From Lachnospiraceae bacterium NE2001 (lineage in GTDB: Bacteria; Bacillota; Clostridia; Lachnospirales; Lachnospiraceae): 64,000 bases of DNA. Both the position numbers and the translations under genes were made by a program. Where the stretch lies: assembly GCA_900110635.1 (NCBI GenBank), contig FOEK01000011.1, positions 62,001-126,000 on the forward strand, written 5' to 3'. Positions 34,369 to 44,294 of this stretch are shown piece by piece. The stretch's first letter is position 1; each line of letters opens with the position of its first letter. Below the pieces are notes generated by a model. That model did no database searches. It saw only the letters and a list, made by a program, of their open reading frames with translations, and had not been told where the DNA came from.

Positions 34369-37300
34369 ATGTATCTAAAGAGTATAGAGGTAAATGGTTT
34401 TAAATCATTTGCCAATAAGATTGATTTTCGATTTGAAGAGGGAATTACAGGTATTGTTGGACCGAATGGTTCTGGTAAGTCAAATGTTGCCGATGCGGTA
34501 AGATGGGTTCTTGGAGAACAGAGTGCGTCCAAGCTCCGTGGTTCCAAGATGGAGGATGTTATCTTTGCTGGTACTGAGCAGAGAAAGCCTCAGGCCGCTG
34601 CTTATGTGGCTATAACTCTGGATAATTCAGATCATAGTCTGCCTATTGATTATAATGAAGTAACTGTTGCACGTAGAGTATATCGTTCAGGTGAAAGTGA
34701 ATATCTGATAAATGGAACTGTATCCCGTCTTAAGGATGTTTCAGCTCTTTTTTTTGATACAGGTATCGGTAAAGAGGGATATTCTATCATTGGACAGGGT
34801 CAGATAGAGCGAATCCTGTCTGATAAGCCAGACGACAGACGTGCACTTTTTGATGAAGCTGCTGGTATAGTAAAATATAAAAAGAATAAGCAGTTTACTG
34901 AGAAACAGCTGGATCAGGAGCATCAGAACCTGAACCGTGTAAATGATATCTTATCAGGTCTTGAAGAAAGAGTAGAGCCTCTTCGTGAGCAGTCTGAAAA
35001 GGCTAAGATATATCTGGAACTGAAGGACAGACAGAAGGTTCTGGATATCAACTCATTTCTTATTGAAGTTGATAAGATAAGAGATAAGCTGGACGAAAGC
35101 AAGAAAAATCTTGAAATAACTGAAGCTGACACTGAAAGACTTAGAGAAGAGTTTGATTTTACCAAGGCTGAATATGACAGACTTGAAGAAACACTTGAAC
35201 AGCTTTCTGGAAAGATAGAATCCTGTCAGCAGATCATAAATGAGAAAAAACTGGAAAATGAGCACGCTGATGGTGAGATTAGAGTTGTTAATGAGCGTAT
35301 TTCATCAGAGGGCGTTATTACAGCCGAGATAAATACCCAGATAGAAAGGGTTCGTTCCAAAATCGCTGATCTTGATAAAGAGAAGTCTATTCTTATAGAG
35401 AGAAAAGAGCAGGCTGAGGATCAGTTTAAGGCTGAGTCTAAGAATGTTGAAGATCTTAAAAAATCCGTTGCTAAGGCGGAAGAGGCGGAAGATGCTGTCG
35501 CAGCAAAGATAGAAACTGCCAAGTCGGATATCTTAGAGTTCATCAATGCTGGTGGTAACCTCAAAGAGAAAATTGCCAGATATGATACCATGCTTGAAAA
35601 TATCAGTCTTAGAAAGACAGAGCTTAAGTCCAAGTATCTCTCTGAAGCAAGTGAGAAGTCTCAGGCTGAAGCTGAGAAGGCTACTCTGGAAGAGGAGCTC
35701 AGTAGTGTAAATGAGACTTTAGAAAAAGACAGGGCTAAGCTGGCTAAAACAGAGTCAGAGCTTAGATCTGTATCTGACAGAGCGACTACTGTTAAGTCAG
35801 AAATGCAGAAATATAACCAGACAGTTATCAGTCTTCAGTCCCGTTATGAGAGTCTTCGTAATCTTACTGAAAGATACGAGGGATATGGTCAGAGTATCAA
35901 GAAGGTAATGGAGAAGAAGACAAAGAACTCCAAGGTCATTGGGGTTGTTGCCGATATTATCTCCGCTCCACAGGAATATGAGACTGCAATTGAGACAGCT
36001 CTTGGTGCCAGTATCCAGAATATTGTTACTGAGGATGAGCATACAGCCAAAGATATGATCGCTTATCTTCGTGAAAACAAACTGGGACGAGCTACATTTC
36101 TCCCTATTACCAGTGTGGTGAAGAGAGGAAATGTCAGCCCTGATGCACTGTCTGAACGTGGCGTTATCGGAGTTGCATCTCAGCTTGTAAAGACAGATAA
36201 GAAGTACCAGAATATTATTGATAGTCTTCTGGGCAGAAGTATCGTAGTAGATAACATAGATAATGCAATAAAGATATCAAAGAAGTACAATCAGTCACTT
36301 CGTCTTGTTACACCTACAGGAGAGCTTATTAATCCTGGTGGTGCCATGACTGGTGGTGCTTTCAGGAACTCAAGTAATCTTTTGGGACGTAAGAGAGAGC
36401 TTGAGGATATACAGCAGCAGATTGGAGAGACCAACAATAAGCTTCGTAAATCCAGGGAAGAGGATGCAAATCTCACTATGAAACGTGAGACTCTTCGTGA
36501 AGAGCGTACGAACCTTATGAGTCGTATACAGAAGCTATCTATCGATCAGAACTCTGTATCAATTGGTCTGTCAAATGTTAATGAGAAGCTGATTGCTATC
36601 GAGCAGACCTTTGTAAGTATTAAAAAAGAAAATACTGAACTGGATTCTCAGATAGAGACAATTGATACAAACAAGAAGGAGCTCTTTGATACTGGAAAGC
36701 AGCACGAGAACTCCATTACAGAAAGAGAATCCACTATTGCAAAGCTGGAGATCGAGCTTTCGAAGAAGAACGATCTGAAGCATGCTGAAGAAGATAAACT
36801 GTCTCAGGCAACTCTTTCTCTTGAGGGTGACAAGAACAGACTAGATCATCTGGTAGAGGATATAAAGAGATATCAGTCAGAGATAGAACAGTATAATGAA
36901 GATATTAGCTCCTTTGAGGAAAGACTTGAGAATAATTCCGATAATGTGAAGAATCTGGAGAAAGAGCTTAAGGATCTTGAGGCTTCAAAGACAAAGAACA
37001 ATGAACTGATCTCTAAAGAAGCTGAGAAGCTTACTGCATATATACAGGAGAAGGATGATATTAACAAAAATCATAAGGACTTCTTCGGTAAACGTGAGAA
37101 GCTTTCAGCAGATATAAATGGTCTTGAGAAGGCTGCTTATTCACTTAAGCTGAATATTGAAAAGCTTGAAGAAGAGAAGGATAAGGCTTCTAATTATATG
37201 TGGGAGGAGTATGAGCTCACATATAGCTCGGCTGAACAGCTTAAGACTGAGGATTATGATGATCCGGCTGCTCTTAAGAAAGAGATGAATGCTGTAAAGC

Positions 37301-37926
37301 AGAAGATCCGTGGCCTTGGTGATGTAAATGTAAATGCTATTGAGGAATATAAAGAAGTATCTGAAAGATATGAGTTCCTCAAGGGACAGCACGACGATAT
37401 TATTGAAGCTGAAAATAATCTGCGCAGTATTATCGCTGATCTGGATAAGGCCATGAAGGAAACCTTTGCAGAGAAGTTCCAGGATATCCAGGTTATGTTT
37501 AACAAGGTATTTAAAGAACTCTTTGGTGGTGGTAAAGCTTCACTTATCCTTGTGGATGAAGAAGACCTTCTTGAAACAGGTATTATCATCAATGCTCAAC
37601 CGCCAGGCAAAAAGCTTCAGAATATGATGCAGCTTTCCGGTGGTGAGAAGTCACTTACAGCAATTTCGCTTCTCTTTGCAATACAGAGTCTGAAGCCATC
37701 TCCATTCTGTCTTCTTGACGAGATTGAGGCAGCTCTTGATGACTCAAACGTAAGCAGATTTGCCAAGTATCTTGATAAACTGACTAAGCATACACAGTTT
37801 ATCGTTATAACACATAGAAAGGGTACTATGGAGCAGACCAACCGACTCTATGGTATCACTATGCAGGAGAAGGGTGTCTCGACCCTTGTTTCTGTAGATC
37901 TTATTGAAGATAAACTAGATGACTAG
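34369..37926 (+). CDS. smc: Chromosome segregation protein SMC
   Basis: 1185 residues, full length. The N-terminal Walker A (GPNGSGKSNVADA, near 32-44) and C-terminal signature LSGGEKSLTAISLLFAIQ with Walker B LLDEIEAALDD flank two long coiled coils (about 170-500 and 680-1010). The hinge lies at roughly 515-670 (GVVADIISAPQEYETAIETALG). It forms condensin with ScpA and ScpB encoded at 18913-20307. It follows rnc and precedes ftsY, the classical order, though a palindromic repeat separates it from ftsY. Confidence 0.98.
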   Translation: MYLKSIEVNGFKSFANKIDFRFEEGITGIVGPNGSGKSNVADAVRWVLGEQSASKLRGSKMEDVIFAGTEQRKPQAAAYVAITLDNSDHSLPIDYNEVTVARRVYRSGESEYLINGTVSRLKDVSALFFDTGIGKEGYSIIGQGQIERILSDKPDDRRALFDEAAGIVKYKKNKQFTEKQLDQEHQNLNRVNDILSGLEERVEPLREQSEKAKIYLELKDRQKVLDINSFLIEVDKIRDKLDESKKNLEITEADTERLREEFDFTKAEYDRLEETLEQLSGKIESCQQIINEKKLENEHADGEIRVVNERISSEGVITAEINTQIERVRSKIADLDKEKSILIERKEQAEDQFKAESKNVEDLKKSVAKAEEAEDAVAAKIETAKSDILEFINAGGNLKEKIARYDTMLENISLRKTELKSKYLSEASEKSQAEAEKATLEEELSSVNETLEKDRAKLAKTESELRSVSDRATTVKSEMQKYNQTVISLQSRYESLRNLTERYEGYGQSIKKVMEKKTKNSKVIGVVADIISAPQEYETAIETALGASIQNIVTEDEHTAKDMIAYLRENKLGRATFLPITSVVKRGNVSPDALSERGVIGVASQLVKTDKKYQNIIDSLLGRSIVVDNIDNAIKISKKYNQSLRLVTPTGELINPGGAMTGGAFRNSSNLLGRKRELEDIQQQIGETNNKLRKSREEDANLTMKRETLREERTNLMSRIQKLSIDQNSVSIGLSNVNEKLIAIEQTFVSIKKENTELDSQIETIDTNKKELFDTGKQHENSITERESTIAKLEIELSKKNDLKHAEEDKLSQATLSLEGDKNRLDHLVEDIKRYQSEIEQYNEDISSFEERLENNSDNVKNLEKELKDLEASKTKNNELISKEAEKLTAYIQEKDDINKNHKDFFGKREKLSADINGLEKAAYSLKLNIEKLEEEKDKASNYMWEEYELTYSSAEQLKTEDYDDPAALKKEMNAVKQKIRGLGDVNVNAIEEYKEVSERYEFLKGQHDDIIEAENNLRSIIADLDKAMKETFAEKFQDIQVMFNKVFKELFGGGKASLILVDEEDLLETGIIINAQPPGKKLQNMMQLSGGEKSLTAISLLFAIQSLKPSPFCLLDEIEAALDDSNVSRFAKYLDKLTKHTQFIVITHRKGTMEQTNRLYGITMQEKGVSTLVSVDLIEDKLDD

Positions 37927-37976
37927 CCTTCCCCTTGTGGGGAAGGTGTCGCCGATAGGCGACGGATGAGGTGTAC
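37927..37976 (+). repeat. CTTCCCC...GATGAGG palindromic repeat, simple copy
   Basis: It begins right after the smc stop codon. One hairpin is CCTTCCCC/GGGGAAGG and a second is GTCGCC/GGCGAC, ending GGATGAGGTG. Similar repeats are common in gut Clostridia. A longer, interrupted relative is at 40985-41107. Confidence 0.75.
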
Positions 37977-37991
37977 TAATAGGAGAAAAAT

Positions 37992-38951
37992 ATGGGTTTC
38001 TTTCAACGATTAAAAGAAGGTCTTATGAAGACCAGCAACAGTATTACCAATGTATTCAGCAAACAGACCGAGATAGATGACGACTTCTATGATGAACTTG
38101 AGGAAACACTTATCTCAGCAGATATGGGCTTTGATACCACAGAGAAGGTTATTGAAGACCTTCGTGAAAAGGTGGAAGAGCTTGGTATTAAGGATGCTTC
38201 TGAATGTAAGGAACTGGTAATGAATTCTCTCAGAGATCAGATGAATGTACCAGATAATGCTTACTGCTTTGAGGATGCCAAGACTGTAATGCTGATCATC
38301 GGCGTTAATGGTGTTGGAAAGACAACATCTATCGGTAAGCTGGCAGCTCAGTATAAGAATCAGGGCCGTACCGTTCTTCTGGCGGCAGCTGATACATTTA
38401 GAGCAGGTGCTATTGATCAGCTTCGTACCTGGGCTGAGAGAGCAGGGGTAGATATAATAGCTCACAGTGAGGGCGCTGATCCATCAGCTGTTGTTCATGA
38501 TGCAGTTAAAGCTGCAAAAGCTCGTAAGACCAATCTGACTCTTATTGATACAGCTGGACGTCTTCACAACAAGAAGAATCTGATGGATGAGCTGGCAAAA
38601 ATGCGCCGCGTTATATCTAAGGAATATCCAGAATGCTATGTTGAGACTCTTATAGTTCTGGATGGTTCAACTGGTCAGAATGCTCTGGAGCAGGCAAGAC
38701 AGTTTTCTACTGTTACTGAGATCAACGGTATCATACTTACCAAACTGGATGGAACAGCTAAGGGTGGTATAGCCGTAGCTATTCAGTCTGAACTGAAGGT
38801 GCCTGTTAAGTACATTGGTGTTGGTGAGAAGATTGATGACCTTCAGAAGTTTGATCCGGATGAATATATAAATGCACTTTTTGCAGACTTTGATCTTAAG
38901 TCTGACGAAGAAATTCTTGCCGATGAATATACCGACAAAGACGATGAATAA
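37992..38951 (+). CDS. ftsY: Signal recognition particle receptor FtsY
   Basis: 319 residues, with the short N-terminus typical of Firmicutes. The NG GTPase domain has GVNGVGKTTSIGKLAA (G1), LLAAADTFRAGAIDQL, DTAGRLHNKKNLM (G3) and LTKLDGTAKGG (G4). It receives the SRP-ribosome complex at the membrane. It follows smc. No Ffh gene is in view. Confidence 0.97.
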   Translation: MGFFQRLKEGLMKTSNSITNVFSKQTEIDDDFYDELEETLISADMGFDTTEKVIEDLREKVEELGIKDASECKELVMNSLRDQMNVPDNAYCFEDAKTVMLIIGVNGVGKTTSIGKLAAQYKNQGRTVLLAAADTFRAGAIDQLRTWAERAGVDIIAHSEGADPSAVVHDAVKAAKARKTNLTLIDTAGRLHNKKNLMDELAKMRRVISKEYPECYVETLIVLDGSTGQNALEQARQFSTVTEINGIILTKLDGTAKGGIAVAIQSELKVPVKYIGVGEKIDDLQKFDPDEYINALFADFDLKSDEEILADEYTDKDDE

Positions 38952-38966
38952 AAGAGGTATAGGAAA

Positions 38967-40184
38967 ATGATAACAAGAGAAAAATGTGAAGAAGCATACG
39001 AAATAGTTTCAAAGGTTGCCCGGAATACAGGGCTTGTTGAAAGTGAATATTTTAGTAATCTTACAGGGAATAAAGTATTTTTAAAGCCTGAAAATATGCA
39101 GCTTACTGGTGCATATAAGATCAGAGGTGCTTATTACAAGATCAGCCAGCTTTCTGAAGAGGATAGAGAGAAGGGTCTTGTTACTGCATCTGCTGGTAAT
39201 CACGCACAGGGTGTAGCTTATGCTGCAAAGGCTTACGGTGTTAAGGCTACAATTGTTATGCCTACAACAACACCACTTATTAAGGTTAACCGTACAAAGA
39301 GCTACGGTGCCGAGGTTATTCTATATGGAGATGTATATGATGAGTCCTGTAATTATGCGCTGAAGCTGGCTGAGGAGCAGGGATCTACCTTTGTTCATCC
39401 TTTTGATGATCTTGAGGTTGCGACTGGACAGAGTACAGTAGCTATGGAAATCCTTAAGGAACAGCCTTTTGTAGATATCATTTTAGTTCCGATCGGTGGT
39501 GGCGGACTTGCTACAGGAGTAGCTACTCTTGCAAAGATGCTGAACCCTAATATCAAGGTTATAGGTGTGGAGCCTGCAGGAGCTGCTTGTATGAAGGCGT
39601 CCCTTGAAAAGGGCGAGGTTACAACCCTTGAGGGAGTAAATACTATCGCAGATGGTACAGCTGTTAAGACTCCAGGTGAGAAGATATTCCCATACATCCA
39701 GCAGAATATTGATGAGATCATCACTGTTGAGGATAGTGAGCTTATTGTTACTTTCCTTGATATGATTGAGAATCATAAAATGATAGCTGAGAATTCAGGT
39801 CTTCTGACTGTTGCAGCACTTAAGCATCTTAAGCCTGAGGGTAAAAAGGTCGCTGCTATAATCTCTGGTGGAAATATGGACGTTATTACACTTTCTTCCG
39901 TTGTACAGCATGGACTTATTGCAAGAAGCCGTATCTTTACTGTATCAGTTCTTCTTCCTGATAAGCCGGGCGAGCTGGTTAAGGTGTCACAGCTTATCGC
40001 TGAGCTTCAGGGTAACATCATAGAGCTTGAGCATAATCAGTTTGTATCTCTCAACAGAAATGCGGCTGTTGAGCTTATAATCACTATAGAAGCATTTGGC
40101 CCTGAACATAAGGAGAAGATAATGAAGACTCTTCTTGATAAGGGCTACAGACCAAAGGATAAGAGTCCAAAGGCGGTGCTATAA
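38967..40184 (+). CDS. ilvA: Threonine dehydratase (ammonia-lyase) with C-terminal ACT domain
   Basis: 405 residues. The PLP-binding Lys51 is in QLTGAYKIRGA; the phosphate-binding glycine loop is PIGGGGLATGVA; ASAGNHAQGVAYAA is also typical. An ACT domain fills about 325-405. It deaminates threonine to 2-oxobutyrate. The length and single ACT domain match the catabolic TdcB-like or short IlvA group; with ilvN-ilvC elsewhere in the window, a biosynthetic role for isoleucine is also possible. It lies 15 bp after ftsY and directly abuts the MBL gene. Confidence 0.9.
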   Translation: MITREKCEEAYEIVSKVARNTGLVESEYFSNLTGNKVFLKPENMQLTGAYKIRGAYYKISQLSEEDREKGLVTASAGNHAQGVAYAAKAYGVKATIVMPTTTPLIKVNRTKSYGAEVILYGDVYDESCNYALKLAEEQGSTFVHPFDDLEVATGQSTVAMEILKEQPFVDIILVPIGGGGLATGVATLAKMLNPNIKVIGVEPAGAACMKASLEKGEVTTLEGVNTIADGTAVKTPGEKIFPYIQQNIDEIITVEDSELIVTFLDMIENHKMIAENSGLLTVAALKHLKPEGKKVAAIISGGNMDVITLSSVVQHGLIARSRIFTVSVLLPDKPGELVKVSQLIAELQGNIIELEHNQFVSLNRNAAVELIITIEAFGPEHKEKIMKTLLDKGYRPKDKSPKAVL

Positions 40185-40982
40185 ATGAAGTTACTTACGC
40201 TTGCAAGTGGGAGCAGCGGTAACTGTACCTATATCGGAACTGACAGGACGTCACTGCTTCTGGATGTGGGTATCAGTTTGAAGAATATAGAGTTTGGACT
40301 TACAGAGTCAGGGGTTGATCCCAGCACCATGGATGGGATACTTATTACGCACGAGCATTCGGATCATATAAAATGTCTCGGTATCATTTCACGGAAATAT
40401 AATATCCCTATATATGCTACGGCTGGAACTATAGCTGCCATAAAGAGGGTTAAAGCTTTGGGAGATTATGATCATAGTCTCTTTATGCCGATAGAACGGG
40501 ACTCCTGCTTTGATATAGGAGATATCAGGATAAATACGAGTCCTATATCCCATGATGCGGCAGATCCGGTCTGTTACAGCTTTAAGAATCGAAAGAGCAA
40601 GGTTTCGGTTGCAACGGATCTTGGAGTATATGATGAGAAGCTGGTGTCGTTCTTAAGTGAAAGTGATGCTATGGTGATCGAGGCTAATCACGATATCAGA
40701 ATGCTGGAGGTTGGGCCTTACCCTTATCAGCTGAAACAGCGTATATTGGGTAACAAGGGGCACCTATGTAACGAGGCCTCCGGGCAGCTGGTAAAGAGTC
40801 TTTTGAATGATCATCTTAAGGCTGTATTTCTTGGGCATTTGTCGGACAAGAATAATTATCCGGAACTTGCTTTTGCGGCTGTTGAGCAGGAGCTTAAAGG
40901 GAATCCTTTTTCTGATGATGTGAGAGACTTTGGGCTTGAGGTGGCTCCGCGATATACACCTAGCAAAATCATTGAAGTTTAA
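40185..40982 (+). CDS. MBL-fold metallohydrolase, YycJ/WalJ-like
   Basis: 265 residues. The N-terminus LASGSSGNCTYIGTDRTSLLLDVGIS is typical of the YycJ group, and the metal motif is THEHSDHIKCL. YycJ proteins are predicted exonucleases linked to the WalRK system or DNA repair; here no walRK genes are adjacent. It starts immediately after the threonine dehydratase stop (no gap), so the two are likely co-translated. A long palindromic repeat follows its stop. Confidence 0.85.
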   Translation: MKLLTLASGSSGNCTYIGTDRTSLLLDVGISLKNIEFGLTESGVDPSTMDGILITHEHSDHIKCLGIISRKYNIPIYATAGTIAAIKRVKALGDYDHSLFMPIERDSCFDIGDIRINTSPISHDAADPVCYSFKNRKSKVSVATDLGVYDEKLVSFLSESDAMVIEANHDIRMLEVGPYPYQLKQRILGNKGHLCNEASGQLVKSLLNDHLKAVFLGHLSDKNNYPELAFAAVEQELKGNPFSDDVRDFGLEVAPRYTPSKIIEV

Positions 40983-40984
40983 TT

Positions 40985-41107
40985 GGGCTTCCCCTTGAGA
41001 TAAAGGCTTCCCCCTGGGGGACGGCCTGTGTGCCGGTGGCACACATCTTAGGCCGTTTGCCCGAGTCGGAGACGAGACCAAGCTGTCAGCGAAGCTGACT
41101 GATGAGG
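40985..41107 (+). repeat. CTTCCCC...GATGAGG repeat interrupted by a nested palindrome
   Basis: Begins 3 bp after the stop codon. The flanks CTTCCCCCTGGGGGA (41007-41021) and AAGCTGTCAGC-GAAGCTGACTGATGAGG (41080-41107) together would form a standard repeat like 37927-37976. Between them is an insert of about 58 bp containing a strong hairpin, ACGGCC (41021-41026) with GGCCGT (41051-41056), enclosing TGTGTGCC/GGCACACA. A partial CTTCCCCTTGAG copy precedes it. Confidence 0.7.
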
Positions 41108-41139
41108 GGTATATAAAATATTATTAGAGGTATATGAAT

Positions 41140-41412
41140 ATGGATAAGACAATTATCACAGTAGTCGGCAAGGATGCCGTTGGTATTATCGCCAAGGTTT
41201 GTAATTACCTGGCTAGCAACAATATCAATATTAATGATATCACTCAGACAACAATGCAGGGATATTTTAATATGATGATGCTTGTTGATACTTCGGGCTC
41301 TATGAAGGAGCATAGGGAGCTTTCTGATGAGCTGGCTAGTCTTGGGGAAGAAATTGGGGTGCAGATAAAGGCACAGAAGGAAGAAATCTTCCAGATGATG
41401 CATCGTATATAA
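41140..41412 (+). CDS. ACT domain protein (UPF0237)
   Basis: 90 residues consisting of one ACT domain plus a short tail (TIITVVGKDAVGIIAKVCNYLASNNININDITQTTM). Such proteins pair with DUF711/PFL proteins, as here. ACT domains bind small ligands, often amino acids, so a regulatory role is likely but unproven. AGAGG at 41126-41130 gives 9-nt spacing to ATG 41140; an ATG at 41134 is possible but only 3 nt from that site. Confidence 0.9.
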   Translation: MDKTIITVVGKDAVGIIAKVCNYLASNNININDITQTTMQGYFNMMMLVDTSGSMKEHRELSDELASLGEEIGVQIKAQKEEIFQMMHRI

Positions 41413-41440
41413 TACCTTGTAATAACTAGAACTGTCACTC

Positions 41441-41590
41441 GTACGAGTATGTACTCACTCGACATCGCTTCCGCTCAATGTGGGGCCCCTAGCGGCCGCT
41501 ACGCTCGCTAAGCTCTCTGCCACCTCCGTTGTCGGTGTCTGAATCGCTAAGCGCCGAGGCCCACAATGGTCTCGTGAGCACATATCGTAC
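41441..41590 (+). repeat. Structured intergenic repeat, copy B (pairs with copy A at 4421-4590)
   Basis: The core 41458-41571 is closely similar to 4439-4571. Its outer arms 41441-41461 and 41570-41590 are mutually complementary (GTACGA-TATGT-CTCAC pairing) though unrelated in sequence to copy A's arms. The inner stem is TGTGGG (41480-41485) with CCCACA (41560-41565). It also contains the 12-bp palindrome TAGCGGCCGCTA. It lies between the ACT and DUF711 genes, which normally form an operon. Confidence 0.75.
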
Positions 41591-41643
41591 TTCGTTTAAA
41601 CATATATTTGAATGTGTTTATATATTAGATAAAGGATAAGAAA

Positions 41644-43008
41644 ATGATTTCATTAGATGAGGTAATAGAGACTAATCAAATGGTACAGCAGATGAACTTT
41701 GATGTCCGTACCATTACTATGGGTATTTCTTTGCTTGACTGCGTTGGAGTTGATGTGGAGGATACCTGCAATAAGATATATGAGAAGATTACTACTAAAG
41801 CAAAGGACCTTGTGAAGGTTGGGGAGGAGATTACTTCTATGTACGGAATCCCTATCGTTAACAAGAGGGTTTCGGTTACTCCGATTGCTTTGGTTGGCGG
41901 CTCTGTATGCAAGACTACAGATGATTTCGTTGAGATTGCTAAGACTCTTGATAAGGCGGCTCATACTGTTGGAGTTAATTTCCTTGGTGGATATTCAGCT
42001 CTTGTTTCTAAGGGTATGACTCCTGCGGATAAGCTTCTTATTGAGTCTATTCCAAAGGCTCTGGCTGAGACTGAGCTGGTTTGTTCTTCAGTTAATTGTG
42101 GTTCTACAAAGACTGGTATTGATATGGATGCAGTTCGTCTTATTGGCCAGAAGATTAAGGAAACTGCTGAACTTACAAAGGATAGAGACAGCTTTGGTAC
42201 AGCTAAGTTTGTGGTGTTCTGTAATGCTCCTGATGATAATCCTTTTATGGCAGGTGCATTTCACGGTGTTACAGAGGCTGATACCATCATAAATGTTGGT
42301 GTTTCTGGTCCTGGTGTTGTTAAGACAGCACTTGAGCAGGTTCGTGGAGAGAGCTTTGAGGTTCTTTGTGAGACTATCAAGAAGACTGCATTTAAGATTA
42401 CTCGTGTTGGGCAGCTGGTTGCTAAGGAGGCTTCGGCCAGACTTGGTGTTCCATTTGGAATAGTTGATCTGTCTCTTGCCCCAACACCTGCAATTGGCGA
42501 TTCGGTTGCTGATATTCTCTGTGAAATGGGACTTGAGTACGCAGGTGCTCCAGGAACAACTGCAGCTCTTGCACTTCTTAATGATCAGGTTAAGAAGGGT
42601 GGTATTATGGCATCTTCTTATGTTGGAGGTCTTTCTGGTGCATTTATTCCTGTTTCAGAGGATCAGGGTATGATAAATGCTGTGGATAAGGGTGCGCTTA
42701 CTATAGAGAAGCTTGAGGCTATGACTTGTGTTTGTTCGGTAGGTCTTGATATGATTGCTGTACCAGGTGATACATCTGCAGCAACTCTTTCTGGAATTAT
42801 CGCAGATGAGATGGCTATTGGTATGATCAATCAGAAGACTACAGCTGTTCGTATTATGCCTATTGCTGGCAAGAAGGTTGGTGACAGGGCTGTATTTGGT
42901 GGACTTCTGGGTGAAGCTCCGGTTATGCCTGTTAATCCTTACAGCTGTGAAGATTTTATCAATCGTGAAGGTCGCATTCCTGCACCTGTTCATTCTTTTA
43001 AGAATTAG
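41644..43008 (+). CDS. PFL family protein (DUF711/UPF0210)
   Basis: 454 residues, full length for the family. Landmarks are [66 protein letters not shown] and [10 protein letters not shown]. The fold is related to glycyl-radical enzymes such as pyruvate formate-lyase, but the biochemical role is unknown. It nearly always neighbours an ACT-domain gene, as here, suggesting a regulated enzyme. GATAAAGGATAAG precedes the ATG. Confidence 0.92.
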   Translation: MISLDEVIETNQMVQQMNFDVRTITMGISLLDCVGVDVEDTCNKIYEKITTKAKDLVKVGEEITSMYGIPIVNKRVSVTPIALVGGSVCKTTDDFVEIAKTLDKAAHTVGVNFLGGYSALVSKGMTPADKLLIESIPKALAETELVCSSVNCGSTKTGIDMDAVRLIGQKIKETAELTKDRDSFGTAKFVVFCNAPDDNPFMAGAFHGVTEADTIINVGVSGPGVVKTALEQVRGESFEVLCETIKKTAFKITRVGQLVAKEASARLGVPFGIVDLSLAPTPAIGDSVADILCEMGLEYAGAPGTTAALALLNDQVKKGGIMASSYVGGLSGAFIPVSEDQGMINAVDKGALTIEKLEAMTCVCSVGLDMIAVPGDTSAATLSGIIADEMAIGMINQKTTAVRIMPIAGKKVGDRAVFGGLLGEAPVMPVNPYSCEDFINREGRIPAPVHSFKN

Positions 43009-43012
43009 AAAT

Positions 43013-44200
43013 ATGGAAGCAAAGTATGTTATAACTGAATTAAATGATAAAAAGACAGGCTTTTTACTTGAGGATGGCAAGCTGGTAAAAGCCTGCCTTC
43101 TTTCTAATGAAAGCCTTGTTGGAAATATTTATACTGCAAAGGTTATAAATATAGTGCCTTCTATAAATGCTGCTTTCCTAGATGCGGGTACGGGAGACAC
43201 GCTTTATTATTCTCTGTCGGATAATGAGGGTAAGCACATTTTCCTTAAACATGGTAATACTGATAAGGTTTGCATTGGTGATGAACTTCTTGTTCAAGTT
43301 TCTATGGATCCGATAAAGACAAAGAAAGGCTCTGCAACAAGTATTCTTGAACTTAAAGGCCGTTACATAATTCTTAAAAGAAATAATTCGGTTGGCTTTT
43401 CCAAGAAGTTTGTTGATGAGGACAGGAAAAATGTCTTAAGGGAAAGAGTAAAAAATGTTATCGAATCTGAAATGGGTTCGTATTCAAAGATTGGTGCTCT
43501 TATTCGTACTGCTGCCAATGACGTATCAGATGAGATTATACTGGAAGAGGTAAAGGAACTGGCAATCAAGATGAACAGTATACTTAATACTGCTCAGTAT
43601 AGTGTGGCGAAAAACAGAATGTTTTCTGCACCTCTTGATTATATAGAGGATCTTCTGGATATAATTGCAAAGAACAAATATGGTGATTTCAAGATAGTTA
43701 CTGATCTTGAGTCTGAGTATGATCTGATGTTTGGAATTATTGATAGTGGATACTTAGAGTTATATAATGATGAAATGATAAGTCTTTCAAAGGTTTATAA
43801 TCTGGAGGATAAGCTTAAGAAGGGCTTTAACAGAACTATATATCTGAAGTCTGGTGGAAGTATAGTTGTTGAACCGACGGAGGCACTTACTGTAATTGAT
43901 GTAAATACTGGTAAGGCTATTAAAGGTAAAGATGTTCAGAAGACATTTTTAAAGATAAATATTGAGGCTGCCAAAGAGATTGCCCGTATCCTCAGACTCC
44001 GTAATATATCTGGTATCATTATCATTGATTTTATAAGTATGAAAGATGCGGAGGATATCAGAGAGCTTATTGGATATTTAAAGAGTTATCTTTCTTATGA
44101 TGAAAAGAGAGTAACGTATGTAGATATGACGCCTCTTGGTCTTGTGGAGCTCACTCGTGTTAAGGGTGAGAGGCCACTTACCTTGGCGGATTTTAGTTAA
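43013..44200 (+). CDS. Ribonuclease E/G family protein
   Basis: 395 residues. An S1-like RNA-binding domain (about 35-120) is followed by the catalytic region with LTVIDVNTGKAIKG and GIIIIDFISMKD, which supply Mg-binding Asp residues. The C-terminus stops at LGLVELTRVKGERP plus 6 residues and lacks the CPxCxG zinc-link cysteines found in RNase E and G, so tetramer formation may differ. The ATG at 43013 is 4 bp after the DUF711 stop; a longer frame from 42863 overlaps that gene and is rejected. In many Clostridia this gene directly precedes rplU; here about 6 kb intervene. Confidence 0.88.
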   Translation: MEAKYVITELNDKKTGFLLEDGKLVKACLLSNESLVGNIYTAKVINIVPSINAAFLDAGTGDTLYYSLSDNEGKHIFLKHGNTDKVCIGDELLVQVSMDPIKTKKGSATSILELKGRYIILKRNNSVGFSKKFVDEDRKNVLRERVKNVIESEMGSYSKIGALIRTAANDVSDEIILEEVKELAIKMNSILNTAQYSVAKNRMFSAPLDYIEDLLDIIAKNKYGDFKIVTDLESEYDLMFGIIDSGYLELYNDEMISLSKVYNLEDKLKKGFNRTIYLKSGGSIVVEPTEALTVIDVNTGKAIKGKDVQKTFLKINIEAAKEIARILRLRNISGIIIIDFISMKDAEDIRELIGYLKSYLSYDEKRVTYVDMTPLGLVELTRVKGERPLTLADFS

Positions 44201-44294
44201 ATATGGATGATTACAGTTTATTTTGATATAATCAGTTTTGTCATTTCGGCTTAGTTTATAGGGCTGAATATTATATATGTGAAAGGGGAACAAT

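Noticed and set aside
42863-43012. Extended N-terminus of the RNase E/G frame
   Set aside because: This part overlaps the DUF711 gene in another frame; the family N-terminus MEAKYVITEL starts at 43013.
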